From NCBI RefSeq assembly GCF_030294945.1, contig NZ_AP018448.1, forward strand, positions 4,618,001 through 4,682,000: a stretch of 64,000 bases of DNA, read 5' to 3'. Within the stretch, counting starts at the first letter, position 1, and every line of letters begins with the position of its first letter. This document shows, piece after piece, positions 27,703-36,209 of the stretch. This stretch comes from Streptomyces graminofaciens. GTDB taxonomy: Bacteria; Actinomycetota; Actinomycetes; Streptomycetales; Streptomycetaceae. A model generated the notes under the pieces. That model worked only from the letters and a program-made list of their open reading frames with translations, did no database searches and was not told the DNA's origin. The position numbers were made by a program, and so were the translations under genes.

Positions 27703-28019
27703 CGGAGCTCCTCGGTGAGCGCCCCTGCCGTGTCCCGCCGGTCCCGGTGCGTCGGATGCGTGTGTTCTCTGCGGCTGTTGTGCCTGCGGTGGTGCCGGCC
27801 GTGGCCACCGGGATGACTGTGGCCATCGTGACTGCCGTGAGCGCCACGGCCGCCATGACCGCCGTGATCACCCTGGCCGCCGGGACCGGAACGGCCTGCG
27901 TTACCTGCGTGACCTGCGAGGCTTCCGTGACCGTCCTGTTGGCGTTTCCGCGTCGCGGTACACCAGGGTCGCCGTCGGCGGCTCCGCCGCGTCGGATCGT
28001 TCGTCCATAGGCCGTGCAT
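27699..28019 (-). CDS. Possible Gly/His-rich small protein upstream of the GGDEF gene
   Basis: A 106-codon ORF whose second half is rich in Gly and His (GQGDHGGHGGRGAHGSHDG). A GGGGGG stretch lies about nine bases before its ATG, and its TGA overlaps the GTG start of the GGDEF gene, which suggests translational coupling. The start is uncertain: a different frame beginning at ATG 28008 (MDERSDAAEPPTATLVYRDA) has better codon bias for about 25 codons before it degrades, so a frameshift joining the two is possible. The Gly/His tract may bind metal. Weakly supported. Confidence 0.35.
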   Translation of the reverse strand: MHGLWTNDPTRRSRRRRPWCTATRKRQQDGHGSLAGHAGNAGRSGPGGQGDHGGHGGRGAHGSHDGHSHPGGHGRHHRRHNSRREHTHPTHRDRRDTAGALTEELR

Positions 28020-28204
28020 CGCCCGTCGCCCCCCTCACAGTCCCAAGTCCGTCCCCGGCGCCGAAAGGTGCGCGGCGCAACCCCTGTCGGGACGATACAC
28101 CAGTTTCGTCACACAGGGACAGGGCTTCTCTACGCTCCGTGACCACCTGCGGCAATGCGAGCACGTTCCGCTTTCGAAGGAATGCGGAGGGTGCCCGAAG
28201 TGGA

Positions 28205-29158
28205 TTACGCGCCTGCCGTCGCGCCTGTCGTAAGGACCACGTTCCGCAAAGGCTCTTGGTTCACGAACCGGTGCAACTGGTCCACAAGCAGCCTTTTGGC
28301 GCGCGGCAGGAAGGCCGAGGTGGGGCCGCCGACGTGGGGGCTGATGAGCACGCCGGGCGCCTGCCACAAGGGGTGCCCCGGAGGCAAGGGCTCGGGATCG
28401 GTCACATCGAGCGCCGCCAGAACGCGCCCCGTCTCCAGCTCGGTGAGGAGCGCCTTGGTGTCGACGACACCTCCGCGGGCGACGTTCACGAGCAGGGCGC
28501 CGTCCTTCATCAGCGCCAGGAAATCGGCGTCGACCAGGCCCTTGGTCTGCTCCGTGAGGGGCGTGGAGAGCACCACGACGTCCGCTTCCGGCAGCAGGGA
28601 GGGCAGGTCGGTGAGCGGGTGCACCGGGCCGCGCGCCGTGGTGCGCTCGGAGCGCGCGACGCGCGCCACCCGCGCCACCTCAAAGGGTACGAGCCGGTCC
28701 TCGATGGCGGCGCCGATGGAGCCGTACCCCACGATCAGCACGGACTTGTCGGCCAGCGCCGGCCGGAACCCGCCCCGCCACTCCCCCTTGTCCTGCGCCC
28801 GTACGAAGTCGGGGACGCCCCGGAGCGAGGCCAGGATGAGCGTGAGCGTGAGTTCGGCCGTACTCGCCTCGTGCACACCGCGCGCGTTGCACAGCCGTAC
28901 GCCCGGACGCAGCAGGCGCAGCGCCGGCTCGACGTGGTCGATACCGGCGGAGAGCGTCTGGACGACCTGGACGGAGGCCATGTCGGACAGCGGCCGCTGG
29001 GAGACGGAGGGTGCCTTCATGTAGGGCACGACATAGAAGGCGCACTCGGCCGGATCGGCGGGAAACTCCTGCTCACCGTCCCAGAAGCGGTAATTGGGCC
29101 CCTCTGGGAGCCCGTCGATCTCGTCCGGCCGGATAGGAAGCCACACATCAGCAGTCAT
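28205..29158 (-). CDS. D-isomer specific 2-hydroxyacid dehydrogenase
   Basis: A 317-residue NAD(P)-dependent dehydrogenase. The Rossmann motif is IVGYGSIGAAIEDRL, the catalytic Arg lies in VNVARGGVVDTKAL, the Glu is in VTDPEPLPPGHPLW and the His in ISPHVGG. It reduces a 2-oxo acid or oxidises a D-2-hydroxy acid; the precise substrate is not evident (glyoxylate or hydroxypyruvate reductase-like). ATG 29158 has GGAGC immediately upstream and CATAGC nearby, so the message may have a very short leader. It is divergent from the aldo/keto reductase gene. Confidence 0.9.
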   Translation of the reverse strand: MTADVWLPIRPDEIDGLPEGPNYRFWDGEQEFPADPAECAFYVVPYMKAPSVSQRPLSDMASVQVVQTLSAGIDHVEPALRLLRPGVRLCNARGVHEASTAELTLTLILASLRGVPDFVRAQDKGEWRGGFRPALADKSVLIVGYGSIGAAIEDRLVPFEVARVARVARSERTTARGPVHPLTDLPSLLPEADVVVLSTPLTEQTKGLVDADFLALMKDGALLVNVARGGVVDTKALLTELETGRVLAALDVTDPEPLPPGHPLWQAPGVLISPHVGGPTSAFLPRAKRLLVDQLHRFVNQEPLRNVVLTTGATAGA

Positions 29159-29234
29159 GCTCCGGAGGCTATGTCAGGTGGCTGGGACCGCAGAGGTTAG
29201 GTTGGAGGGCCAGGAGAGGGAGGGTCACGACCAG

Positions 29235-30350
29235 GTGGAGCGCAGGACGATCGGCGCGGCGACGCTCGAGGTGGGGGCGGTCGGACTCGGATGCATGCCG
29301 ATGAGCTGGGCGTACACCGGGTCGCGGCGGCGGGGCGACGAGTCGCTGCGGGCGGTGCACCGGGCGCTCGACCTCGGCTGCACGCTCCTCGACACGGCCG
29401 ACATGTACGGCCCGTTCACGAACGAACTCCTGCTGGGCCGTGTCCTCAAGGAGCGCCGCGCGGAGGCCTTCGTCTCCACGAAGGTGGGCCTGCTGGTGGG
29501 CGAACAGCACATCGTGGCGAACGGCCGCCCCGGCTATGTGAAGAGGGCGTGCGACGCCTCTCTGCGCCGCCTCCAGACCGACGTCATCGACCTCTACCAA
29601 CTCCACCGCGAGGACCCCGAAGTCCCGGTCGAGGAGACGTGGGGCGCGATGGCGGAACTCGTCCAGGCCGGGAAGGTAAGGGCGTTGGGGCTGTGCGCGG
29701 TGGGGGCGCGGGCGGCGCGGCGGCCGGGGAGCGGGGTGGGTGGTGCGGGTTCGGGGGCGCGGGGTGGCGTGGTCTCGGGCATGGGCACGGGCGTGAGCAT
29801 GGGAGCGTGGACGGGCGCCGGCACCGGTGCGGCCGCTCGTGACGGTGCCGGTCTGTACGACGCCACGATCCGTCAACTCCAGCGGGTCCAGCAGGTCTTC
29901 CCGGTGAGCGCGGTGCAGGCCGAGCTGTCCGTCTGGTCCCGTGAGGCGCTGGCGACGCTGCTTCCGTGGTGTGCGGCGCGTGGGGTGGGCCTTCTGGCCG
30001 CCATGCCGCTGGGCAACGGTTTCCTGTCCGGCACGCTCACTCCGGGCGAGGGCTTCGAACCGGACGACGTGCGGGCCCGGCACCCTCGCTTCACCGCCGA
30101 GATGATGGCCGCCAACCAGCCCATCGTCGCCGGTCTGCGGCGAGTGGCGCGGCGCCACGGGGGCGAGGTGACGCCGGGGCAGGTGGCGCTGGCGTGGCTG
30201 CTCGCTCAGGGGCCGCGGGTGGTACCGGTGCCGGGTACGAAGCATGAGCGGTGGGTGGCGGAGAACGCGGGTGCGGCTGGGCTGGCTCTGACGCCTCAGG
30301 ATCTGGCGGAGGTGGGTGGGCTGCCGGCGGCGCGGGGGTCGTGGGACTAG
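29235..30350 (+). CDS. Aldo/keto reductase with a low-complexity insertion
   Basis: A 371-residue NADPH-dependent oxidoreductase of the AKR superfamily. Catalytic residues are visible in order: DTADMYG (Asp and Tyr), STKVGLL (Lys) and YQLHRED (His). Near residues 158-206 a Gly/Ala/Ser-rich stretch (for example GAGSGARGGVVSG) interrupts the barrel just after KVRALGL, where family members normally continue directly to the next helix (here LYDATIRQLQRVQ). GTG 29235 is chosen as start before ERRTIGAATLEV; GGAGGG lies 12 bases upstream. Upstream in-frame starts are possible. Confidence 0.85.
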   Translation: MERRTIGAATLEVGAVGLGCMPMSWAYTGSRRRGDESLRAVHRALDLGCTLLDTADMYGPFTNELLLGRVLKERRAEAFVSTKVGLLVGEQHIVANGRPGYVKRACDASLRRLQTDVIDLYQLHREDPEVPVEETWGAMAELVQAGKVRALGLCAVGARAARRPGSGVGGAGSGARGGVVSGMGTGVSMGAWTGAGTGAAARDGAGLYDATIRQLQRVQQVFPVSAVQAELSVWSREALATLLPWCAARGVGLLAAMPLGNGFLSGTLTPGEGFEPDDVRARHPRFTAEMMAANQPIVAGLRRVARRHGGEVTPGQVALAWLLAQGPRVVPVPGTKHERWVAENAGAAGLALTPQDLAEVGGLPAARGSWD

Positions 30351-30400
30351 GGCGTGTCGTCTGTCACGCCGGCCGTTGGTTCGGCGAGGGCGGGTGACGT

Positions 30401-30430
30401 GTGGTCGCTCGCGCAGTTCCCCGCGCCCCT
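30401..30430 (+). repeat. Streptomyces interspersed repeat GCGCAGTTCCCCGCGCCCCT
   Basis: GTGGTCGCTC followed by GCGCAGTTCCCCGCGCCCCT is a repeat I recognise as very common in Streptomyces intergenic DNA. A second copy with one substitution lies at 48974-49002 in this window. Confidence 0.75.
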
Positions 30431-30518
30431 GAAGTCGGGTTGATGGGGCGGAGGGGGAACCTGCGGGGCCCGGGCGGTGTAAGAACAGTAGAAGCGCCAC
30501 GTCGAAGGGATCGTGATC

Positions 30519-31709
30519 GTGCAACGTCGAGCTGTGACGGCCGTCTTGGCCGCGGCCGTGCTTATGGTGACGGCCGGCTGCACCACCGATGACGGGGAGC
30601 AGCCGGACACACCCGGAAGCTCGACCCCGAGCAGTACGAGCGGTACGAGCGGTACGAAGAAGCCGGAGGGCTCCTCCTCCAGCCCGGCAGCCGAGGAGAC
30701 ACCCCCCGCCAAGGGCTCGGTCGAGGTCGTACGCACGGTCGCCGAGGACCTGGACACCCCCTGGGGCCTCGCCCCCCTCCCCGAGGGCGGCCTCCTGGTC
30801 TCCTCCCGCGACAAGGGCACGATCACCAGAGTCGACGAGGAGACAGGCGAGAAGACGGAGCTGGGCGAGGTGCCCGGCGTCGCCGCCGCGGGCGAGGGCG
30901 GCCTCCTGGGCCTCGCCGTCTCCCCGGAGTACGCCTCCGACCACATGATCTACGCGTACTTCACCTCGGCGTCGGACAACAGGATCGTCCGGATGCTGTA
31001 CGACCCCGAGAAGCCGGAGGGCGAGCAGCTCGGCGCCCCGGACACGATCCTGCGCGGCATCCCCAAGGGCACGAACCACAACGGCGGCCGTATCGCCTTC
31101 GGCCCCGACCAGATGCTGTACGCGGGCACCGGCGAGCGGTACGAGGGCCCGCTGGCCCAGGACAAGGACTCCCTGGGCGGCAAGATCCTCCGGATGACCC
31201 CGGACGGCCAGCCGGCCCCGGGCAACCCCTTCGACGACTCCCTCGTGTACTCGTACGGCCACCGCAATGTCCAGGGCCTCGCCTGGGACGCCAAGCAGCG
31301 TCTGTGGGCCTCGGAGTTCGGCCAGGACACCTGGGACGAGCTGAACCAGATCGAGCCGGGTGGGAACTACGGCTGGCCGGAGGCCGAGGGCAAGGGCGAG
31401 GGCGACAAGTCCGGGTTCGTGGACCCGGTGGAGGTGTGGCCCGTGGCGGACGCCTCCCCCAGCGGGATCGCCATAGCGGAGGGCTCGGTCTGGATGGCGG
31501 GCCTGAGGGGCAAGCGTCTGTGGCGCATCCCCCTGCAGGGCACCAAGGCCTCGGCCGACCCGCAGGCCTTCCTCGAGGGCGAGTACGGCCGCCTGCGCAC
31601 GGTCGTCTCCGCCGGCGGCGACAAGCTGTGGCTGGTGACGAGCGAGACGGACGGGCGGGGGTCGCCCGAGAAGGGGGACGACAAGATTCTTGAGCTGAAG
31701 GTGACGTAG
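30519..31709 (+). CDS. PQQ-dependent sugar dehydrogenase-like lipoprotein
   Basis: A roughly 396-residue exported beta-propeller of the soluble glucose/sorbosone dehydrogenase family. The signal peptide ends in lipobox VTAGC, followed by a long Ser/Thr/Pro linker. Family motifs include TPWGLAPLPEGGLLV, GLAVSPEY, NHNGGRIAFGPD, YSYGHRNVQGLAWD and LNQIEPGGNYGWPE. It probably oxidises a sugar or aldose outside the cell with bound PQQ, though some homologues are not active. GTG 30519 is nine bases after GAAGGG; GTG 30513 is the alternative start. Converges on the DUF6191 gene. Confidence 0.88.
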   Translation: MQRRAVTAVLAAAVLMVTAGCTTDDGEQPDTPGSSTPSSTSGTSGTKKPEGSSSSPAAEETPPAKGSVEVVRTVAEDLDTPWGLAPLPEGGLLVSSRDKGTITRVDEETGEKTELGEVPGVAAAGEGGLLGLAVSPEYASDHMIYAYFTSASDNRIVRMLYDPEKPEGEQLGAPDTILRGIPKGTNHNGGRIAFGPDQMLYAGTGERYEGPLAQDKDSLGGKILRMTPDGQPAPGNPFDDSLVYSYGHRNVQGLAWDAKQRLWASEFGQDTWDELNQIEPGGNYGWPEAEGKGEGDKSGFVDPVEVWPVADASPSGIAIAEGSVWMAGLRGKRLWRIPLQGTKASADPQAFLEGEYGRLRTVVSAGGDKLWLVTSETDGRGSPEKGDDKILELKVT

Positions 31710-31718
31710 GGCTGTTCG

Positions 31719-31916
31719 TCACTCCTCGGCGACGTCCTCCTGGGCTGCCTCGTCCGCATCGGGTGGCCTTACGACGACCTTCCCGGACGCCAGGTCTATG
31801 GGCCCGCGTCCGGGGTCGTTGTCCCCGACGTCCTCCCGGGTCAGTTCCAGACGGTTCTGCTCGTCACGGGTGTGCTTGCGGCCGGGCGCGAACAGTTCCT
31901 CGAACGCGTTGAACAT
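31719..31916 (-). CDS. DUF6191-like small protein, 65 aa
   Basis: A 65-residue charged protein beginning MFNAFEELFAPGRKHTRDEQ and containing DVGDNDPGRGPIDLASGKVVV, a pattern I associate with DUF6191 of Streptomyces. Function unknown. GAGGAGAGG precedes the ATG by 11 bases. It lies immediately downstream of the LAL regulator gene (21 bases), probably co-transcribed, and ends nine bases from the stop of the convergent sugar dehydrogenase gene. Confidence 0.75.
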   Translation of the reverse strand: MFNAFEELFAPGRKHTRDEQNRLELTREDVGDNDPGRGPIDLASGKVVVRPPDADEAAQEDVAEE

Positions 31917-31937
31917 GGCTGCCCCTCTCCTCCTCCA

Positions 31938-34900
31938 TCATCGCGCGGCCAGTCGCTCCCCAGCCCCCTGGGGAACCAACCCCACCCGATGCGCCACCGC
32001 CGCCGCCTCCCCTCGCCCGGAGACGCCGAGCTTGCCGAGGATGTTCGAGACGTGGACGCTGGCCGTCTTCGGGGAGATGAACAGTTCCTCGGCTATCTGG
32101 CGGTTGGTGCGGCCGGCGGCGACCAGGCGGAGGACGTCGTGTTCGCGGCCGGTGAGGCCCAGGGCCGTGACCGGGTCGGCGGGGGCGGGGTCGGGTGTGC
32201 GGCTCAGGGTGAGGCGGGCGCGGCGGGCGAGGAGGGTGACGGCGTCGGCGAGCGGACGGGCGCCGAGGTGGTCGGCCACGGCGGCGGCCAGCCGGAGCAG
32301 CTCCGTGGCGCGGGCCCGGGCATCCTCGTCGGCGCCGTCGGCCAGCAGCGCCTCGGCGAGCCGGTGCCGAACGCGGGCGAGGTCGTACGGTCGTTCGAGG
32401 GGCTCGACGGCGGTGACGACGTCGGACCAGGTGTGCGGGTCCGCCACGCCCTCGGCGCGTCGGAGTTCGGCGCGCACCCAGAGGTCGTGGGCGAGCCAGA
32501 CGGGTGCCCCGGTGGTGAGGCGCTTGGCCGTCGTGCGGATGCGGTCGAGGACCTCGGCGCGGTCCTGTTCGGCGACCGGCAGCGCCCGGGCGTCGGCCTC
32601 GGCGGTGGCGGCCGTGAGCAGCAGGGGCCAGCCGTAGCGCTGGGTACCCGGGGGGAAACCGGCGTCCAGGGCGCGGGCCAGTTCGGCGCGGGCGTCGAGG
32701 AGACGGCCCTCGGCGGCGGCGAGGCCGATCATGATGCGGGACAGCGGCAGGTCGTACTGGGGCATGGGGTCGTGGGTGCCGTAGTGACCGCGGGCGGCCA
32801 GGAGGCTGCGGGCGGCCTCGGCCAGGTCTCCGCGGGCGAGCGCGATCTCGGCGAAGCACACACAGCTCATGCCGCGAGGCTTCGCGCCGGGGCCGGTGTC
32901 GCGGGCCTTCGTGGCGGCCTCGGTCGCCTCCTCCCAGTGGCCCAGGGAGAGCAGTGATTCGGACAGGTTGGCCCAGACCCATGCCTCGGAGGTCAACAGG
33001 CCCATTCTGCGGGTGACTTCGAGCCCTTCCCGCAGGACGCGGACGGCTTCGCGGGAGCGGCCGACGCCTTCCAGACCGGAGGGCAGGTTCACATGGCTGC
33101 GGCCCACGACGACGGCGGGGCCGCTCTCCAGCGCCCGTACGCGGACGGCTTCCATCTCCGCGACGCCCGCGTCGACGTCGCCCGCTTCGACCATCAGACC
33201 GCCGAGGGTGAGGCGGGCGTTGAGTTCGATGGCCTCGGCGCCGACCATGTGCGCGTACTCGACGGCGCGCTGGGCGGCGGAGAAGGCGTCGGGGCCGGGG
33301 GCACGGAGCATGGACCAGTTGGCCACCCTGGACAGCACCTCGGCGTGCACCTCCGACGGGGGCAGGCCGCGGACGAGCTCCTCGGCGGTGGCGAGTTGCT
33401 GTCGGCCGTCGCCGCGGGCGAGGCCCTCGGTCAGCATCGAGCGCTGCACCCAGAACCAGGCGGCGCGCAGCGGATCGTCGCCGTCGGCGAGCAGGTCCAG
33501 CGCCCGCTTGGTGATCCTCAGGGCCCGCTCCCGCTCCCCGCACAGGCGCCCGGCGACGGCGGCCTCGGCCATGAGGTCGAGGTAGCGCAGGGGTGTGGTG
33601 GCCGGGTCGCAGCCGCAGGGAGGGTAGACCTCGGTGTGGTCGACGGGGCGCAGGGCGGCGCGTACGGCTTCGGGGGCGGCTTCCCACAGCTCCATCGCCC
33701 GTTCCAGGAGGCGTAGTTGCTCGGAGTGGGCGTGTCGGGAACGGGCCTCCGCGGAGGCGTCGAGGACGGCGGGCAGGGCCTTGGCCGCGTCGTGCGCGTG
33801 GTACCAGTAGCTGGCGAGGCGGGTGGCGCGGGCGCCGGCGGGGACGAGTGTCGGGTCGGCCTCCAGGGCCTCGGCGTACCGGCGGTTGAGCCGGGAGCGC
33901 TCGCCGGGCAGCAGGTCGTCGCTGACGGCCTCGCGGACCAGGCTGTGGCGGAAGCGGTAGCCGTCGCCGCCGGGTGCGGCGATGAGGATGTTGGCGCCGA
34001 CGGCGGCTCTGAGGGCCTCGATGAGGTCGTCCTCGGGCAGCCCGGCGACGGCCGCGAGCAGGGCGTACTCCACGGTGGAGCAGCCCTCGGCGACGATCCG
34101 GGCGATGCGCTGGGCGTCCTCGGGGAGCTTCTCGACGCGGACGAGAAGCAGGTCGCGGAGGGAGTCGGTGAGGGCGCAGCCGCGGCCGTCGTGGGCGGCG
34201 ACGGCGAGCTCCTCGACGAAGAAGGCGTTGCCGTCGGAGCGTTCGAAGATCTCGTCGACCCGTTCGGGTTCGGGCTCGGTGGCGAGGATGCCGGCGAGTT
34301 GGTGGCGGACCTCGGTGCGGTTGAAGCGGCGCAGTTCGATCCGGCGGACGGAGCGGAGCCGGTCGAGTTCGGCGAGGAGGGGGCGCAGCGGGTGGCGGCG
34401 GTGGATGTCGTCGGAGCGGTAGCTGGCGAGGACGACGAGGCGGCCGGTGCGCAGGGTGCGCAGCAGATAGGCGAGGAGGTGGCGGGTGGAGGCGTCGGCC
34501 CAGTGCAGATCCTCCAGGACGAGAACGATCGTGCGGTCGGCGGCGAGGCGTTCCAGGAGGCGGGCGGTGAGTTCGAAGAGGCGCGCGGTGCCCTCCTCGT
34601 CGTAGCGGGCGTGCCGGGTCTCGCCCAACTCGGGGAGCAGTCGGGCCAGTTCCTCTTCCTGTCCGGCGGCAGCGGCGGCCAGTTCGGCCGGCAGCTCTCG
34701 GTGCAGGGCGCGCAGCGCGGTGGAGAAGGGGGCGAACGGCAGTCCGTCGGCGCCGATCTCGACGCAGCCGCCGAGGGCGACGACCGCGCCCTCGCGCACG
34801 GCGGCCGTGGCGAACTCCTCGACGAGGCGCGTCTTTCCGACGCCGGCCTCGCCGCCGAGCAGCAGTGCCTGCGGCTCTCCCCCGAGGCCGGGGGCGCCGC

Positions 34901-35003
34901 CTCGGCCGGCGGCGCGGGCGAGCGCTTCGCGCAACACCCCCAGCTCCTCGGTGCGGCCGACGAACACGGGACTGACGGACCTGGTCTCCACAGCGCCGAG
35001 CAT
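31938..35003 (-). CDS. Large ATP-binding LuxR-family regulator (LAL)
   Basis: A 1021-residue MalT-like regulator. The N-terminal AAA ATPase carries Walker A GGEAGVGKTRLVEEF (near residue 42) and Walker B LVLEDLHWADAST. A long helical, TPR-like middle follows, and a C-terminal LuxR HTH (LTGREHDVLRLVAAGRTNRQ then IAEELFISPKTASVHVSNIL). The frame is open to 35450, but the upstream part is low-complexity Pro/Gly and overlaps another small gene, so the start is placed at ATG 35003 just before LGAVETRSVSPVFVGR. No clear RBS is seen. Signals and targets are unknown; related LALs often control sugar or antibiotic pathways. Confidence 0.88.
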   Translation of the reverse strand: MLGAVETRSVSPVFVGRTEELGVLREALARAAGRGGAPGLGGEPQALLLGGEAGVGKTRLVEEFATAAVREGAVVALGGCVEIGADGLPFAPFSTALRALHRELPAELAAAAAGQEEELARLLPELGETRHARYDEEGTARLFELTARLLERLAADRTIVLVLEDLHWADASTRHLLAYLLRTLRTGRLVVLASYRSDDIHRRHPLRPLLAELDRLRSVRRIELRRFNRTEVRHQLAGILATEPEPERVDEIFERSDGNAFFVEELAVAAHDGRGCALTDSLRDLLLVRVEKLPEDAQRIARIVAEGCSTVEYALLAAVAGLPEDDLIEALRAAVGANILIAAPGGDGYRFRHSLVREAVSDDLLPGERSRLNRRYAEALEADPTLVPAGARATRLASYWYHAHDAAKALPAVLDASAEARSRHAHSEQLRLLERAMELWEAAPEAVRAALRPVDHTEVYPPCGCDPATTPLRYLDLMAEAAVAGRLCGERERALRITKRALDLLADGDDPLRAAWFWVQRSMLTEGLARGDGRQQLATAEELVRGLPPSEVHAEVLSRVANWSMLRAPGPDAFSAAQRAVEYAHMVGAEAIELNARLTLGGLMVEAGDVDAGVAEMEAVRVRALESGPAVVVGRSHVNLPSGLEGVGRSREAVRVLREGLEVTRRMGLLTSEAWVWANLSESLLSLGHWEEATEAATKARDTGPGAKPRGMSCVCFAEIALARGDLAEAARSLLAARGHYGTHDPMPQYDLPLSRIMIGLAAAEGRLLDARAELARALDAGFPPGTQRYGWPLLLTAATAEADARALPVAEQDRAEVLDRIRTTAKRLTTGAPVWLAHDLWVRAELRRAEGVADPHTWSDVVTAVEPLERPYDLARVRHRLAEALLADGADEDARARATELLRLAAAVADHLGARPLADAVTLLARRARLTLSRTPDPAPADPVTALGLTGREHDVLRLVAAGRTNRQIAEELFISPKTASVHVSNILGKLGVSGRGEAAAVAHRVGLVPQGAGERLAAR

Positions 35004-35170
35004 CCCACGCCGGCCGGACGGTCCGGCAACCGATATCCGCAGGTCCTCGACCGGGCTCCCGGGGGCCCTGACCGCCTCCCCCAGGCCCCCGACCGGTGCC
35101 CCCGGGCCCCCGATCACCACCCCCAGGTCCCCGGCCCCCGCCCCCTGCCGTCCACCGGCCGCCCCCGCGC

Positions 35171-35347
35171 TCACGCGGCGCGGGCGAAGCGGAAGCGGCG
35201 TGGGCGGTGGCTGTCCACCTGCCCTTCCGCTTCGTTCTCCTCGGAGTCGTGGGCGGCGGCGCGCTGGGCCTCGCGGACCTGGCGGTGGTGTTCGGCCGCG
35301 CGGATCAGCTCGGCGGAACGGATCTGGTGAAGCTCGTACTCGAACAT
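35171..35347 (-). CDS. Small coiled-coil-like protein, 58 aa
   Basis: An ATG ORF of 58 codons starting MFEYELHQIRSAELIRAAEH and ending RRFRFARAA. The pattern of an N-terminal charged amphipathic helix (ELIRAAEHHRQVREAQRAA), an acidic middle and an Arg-rich tail recurs in small Streptomyces proteins of unknown function. AGGGG lies eight bases before the ATG. It sits in the upstream region of the LAL gene, on the same strand, and may be co-transcribed with it. Confidence 0.7.
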   Translation of the reverse strand: MFEYELHQIRSAELIRAAEHHRQVREAQRAAAHDSEENEAEGQVDSHRPRRFRFARAA

Positions 35348-35454
35348 CTCGTACCCCTGGTGAAGAGTCGGTTTCGGCTCGCTTGTCGCGATGCCTCAAC
35401 CTTCGTCTTCGAGGGGGGTCCGCCACATCGGGAGAGTTCCGCATCTTCAACGGG

Positions 35455-35508
35455 TGAGGGGCCTTAGGTCCGTCGTAGGGATCCCTACGACGGACCTAAG
35501 GCCCCTCA
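35455..35508. terminator. Perfect 54-bp palindrome
   Basis: The arms 35455-35481 and 35482-35508 are exact reverse complements, 27 bp each, with no loop base and centred on GGGATCCC. As RNA it forms a very stable hairpin 26 bases after the stop of the membrane protein gene at 35534, so it probably terminates that gene. Its perfection and length exceed the other terminators here and a binding-site role is possible. Confidence 0.75.
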
Positions 35509-35533
35509 GAAGCCGTGCCCGCGCGAGCGGACG

Positions 35534-36136
35534 TCAGCCGGTGCTCGGCAGGCCCAGCAGGACGTCGGAGTACTTCAGGACGGCCAGCAGCAGCCCGATG
35601 AAGCCGACGGAGACACCGGCCCAGGCGACCGACTTGATCCACGGCGCCTGCACCTGGTCGGGGTCGCCGAACGCGGGCCGGACCAGCACGCCGACACCGA
35701 CGAGCAGCGCGACCAGGGCGAAGATGCCGCCCCACAGCGCGGTGGCCTGCCAGGAGTCGCCGTAGAGGGCCTGGAGACGGGTGGCGACGGACGCCTTGGG
35801 CGCGGCCTGCATCTCCAGCGCGCCGGTGATCCCCTCGCGCGCGGAGGCCACCGTACCGACCCAGCTGCCGGTCAGCGAGACGATGCCGAGGGCGACGGAC
35901 ACGATGCCCGCGGCGCCCTGGCCGACGCCGTGGGACGTCTTCCGGGCGGCGGCCGGCTGGAGCGGTTCGAGGTCGTCCAGCTCGTCCTCGGCGGCCTCCT
36001 CCACGGACTCGACGGCCTCAGTGGCCTCGACCGCGTCCGCGGCCGTGTCCTCCTTCGTGACGTGCATGTTCTTCTGGTCGCTCTTCGCCTCGGTACCGGG
36101 CTCGGCCCCGGTCTCGTCAACTGTCTTGGTTCCCAT
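35534..36136 (-). CDS. Membrane protein with acidic N-terminal tail, 200 aa
   Basis: A 200-residue protein of unknown function. Residues 1-60 are hydrophilic and Glu/Asp-rich (AVESVEEAAEDELDDLEPL), followed by three or four transmembrane segments (GVGQGAAGIVSVALGIVSL, ATALWGGIFALVALLVGVGV and VAWAGVSVGFIGLLLAVL among them). ATG 36136 starts MGTKTVDETG. No family was recognised. It is preceded by the divergently unrelated GNAT gene on the same strand and followed by the 54-bp palindrome. Confidence 0.75.
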   Translation of the reverse strand: MGTKTVDETGAEPGTEAKSDQKNMHVTKEDTAADAVEATEAVESVEEAAEDELDDLEPLQPAAARKTSHGVGQGAAGIVSVALGIVSLTGSWVGTVASAREGITGALEMQAAPKASVATRLQALYGDSWQATALWGGIFALVALLVGVGVLVRPAFGDPDQVQAPWIKSVAWAGVSVGFIGLLLAVLKYSDVLLGLPSTG

Positions 36137-36209
36137 GCCTCGCACCGTACGGACGTTGTCTGAGAGGTCTCTTAATGATCCCTGTGACGGGAAACGCGCG
36201 AACGGGACG

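Noticed and set aside
27684..28010. Plus-strand 108-aa frame with Cys-rich CVTCVTCE segment
   Set aside because: It reads the low-complexity tract opposite the Gly/His frame, has no RBS and atypical codon use; kept only as part of the frame ambiguity noted above.
30347..30946. Minus-strand frame opposite the sugar dehydrogenase start
   Set aside because: Antisense shadow; the plus strand has a lipobox signal and family motifs.
35004..35450. N-terminal extension of the LAL regulator
   Set aside because: Low-complexity Pro/Gly/Arg sequence overlapping a better supported 58-aa gene in another frame.
35455..35508. Insertion sequence end or attachment site at the 54-bp palindrome
   Set aside because: No transposase, integrase or target duplication nearby; a terminator role is simpler.
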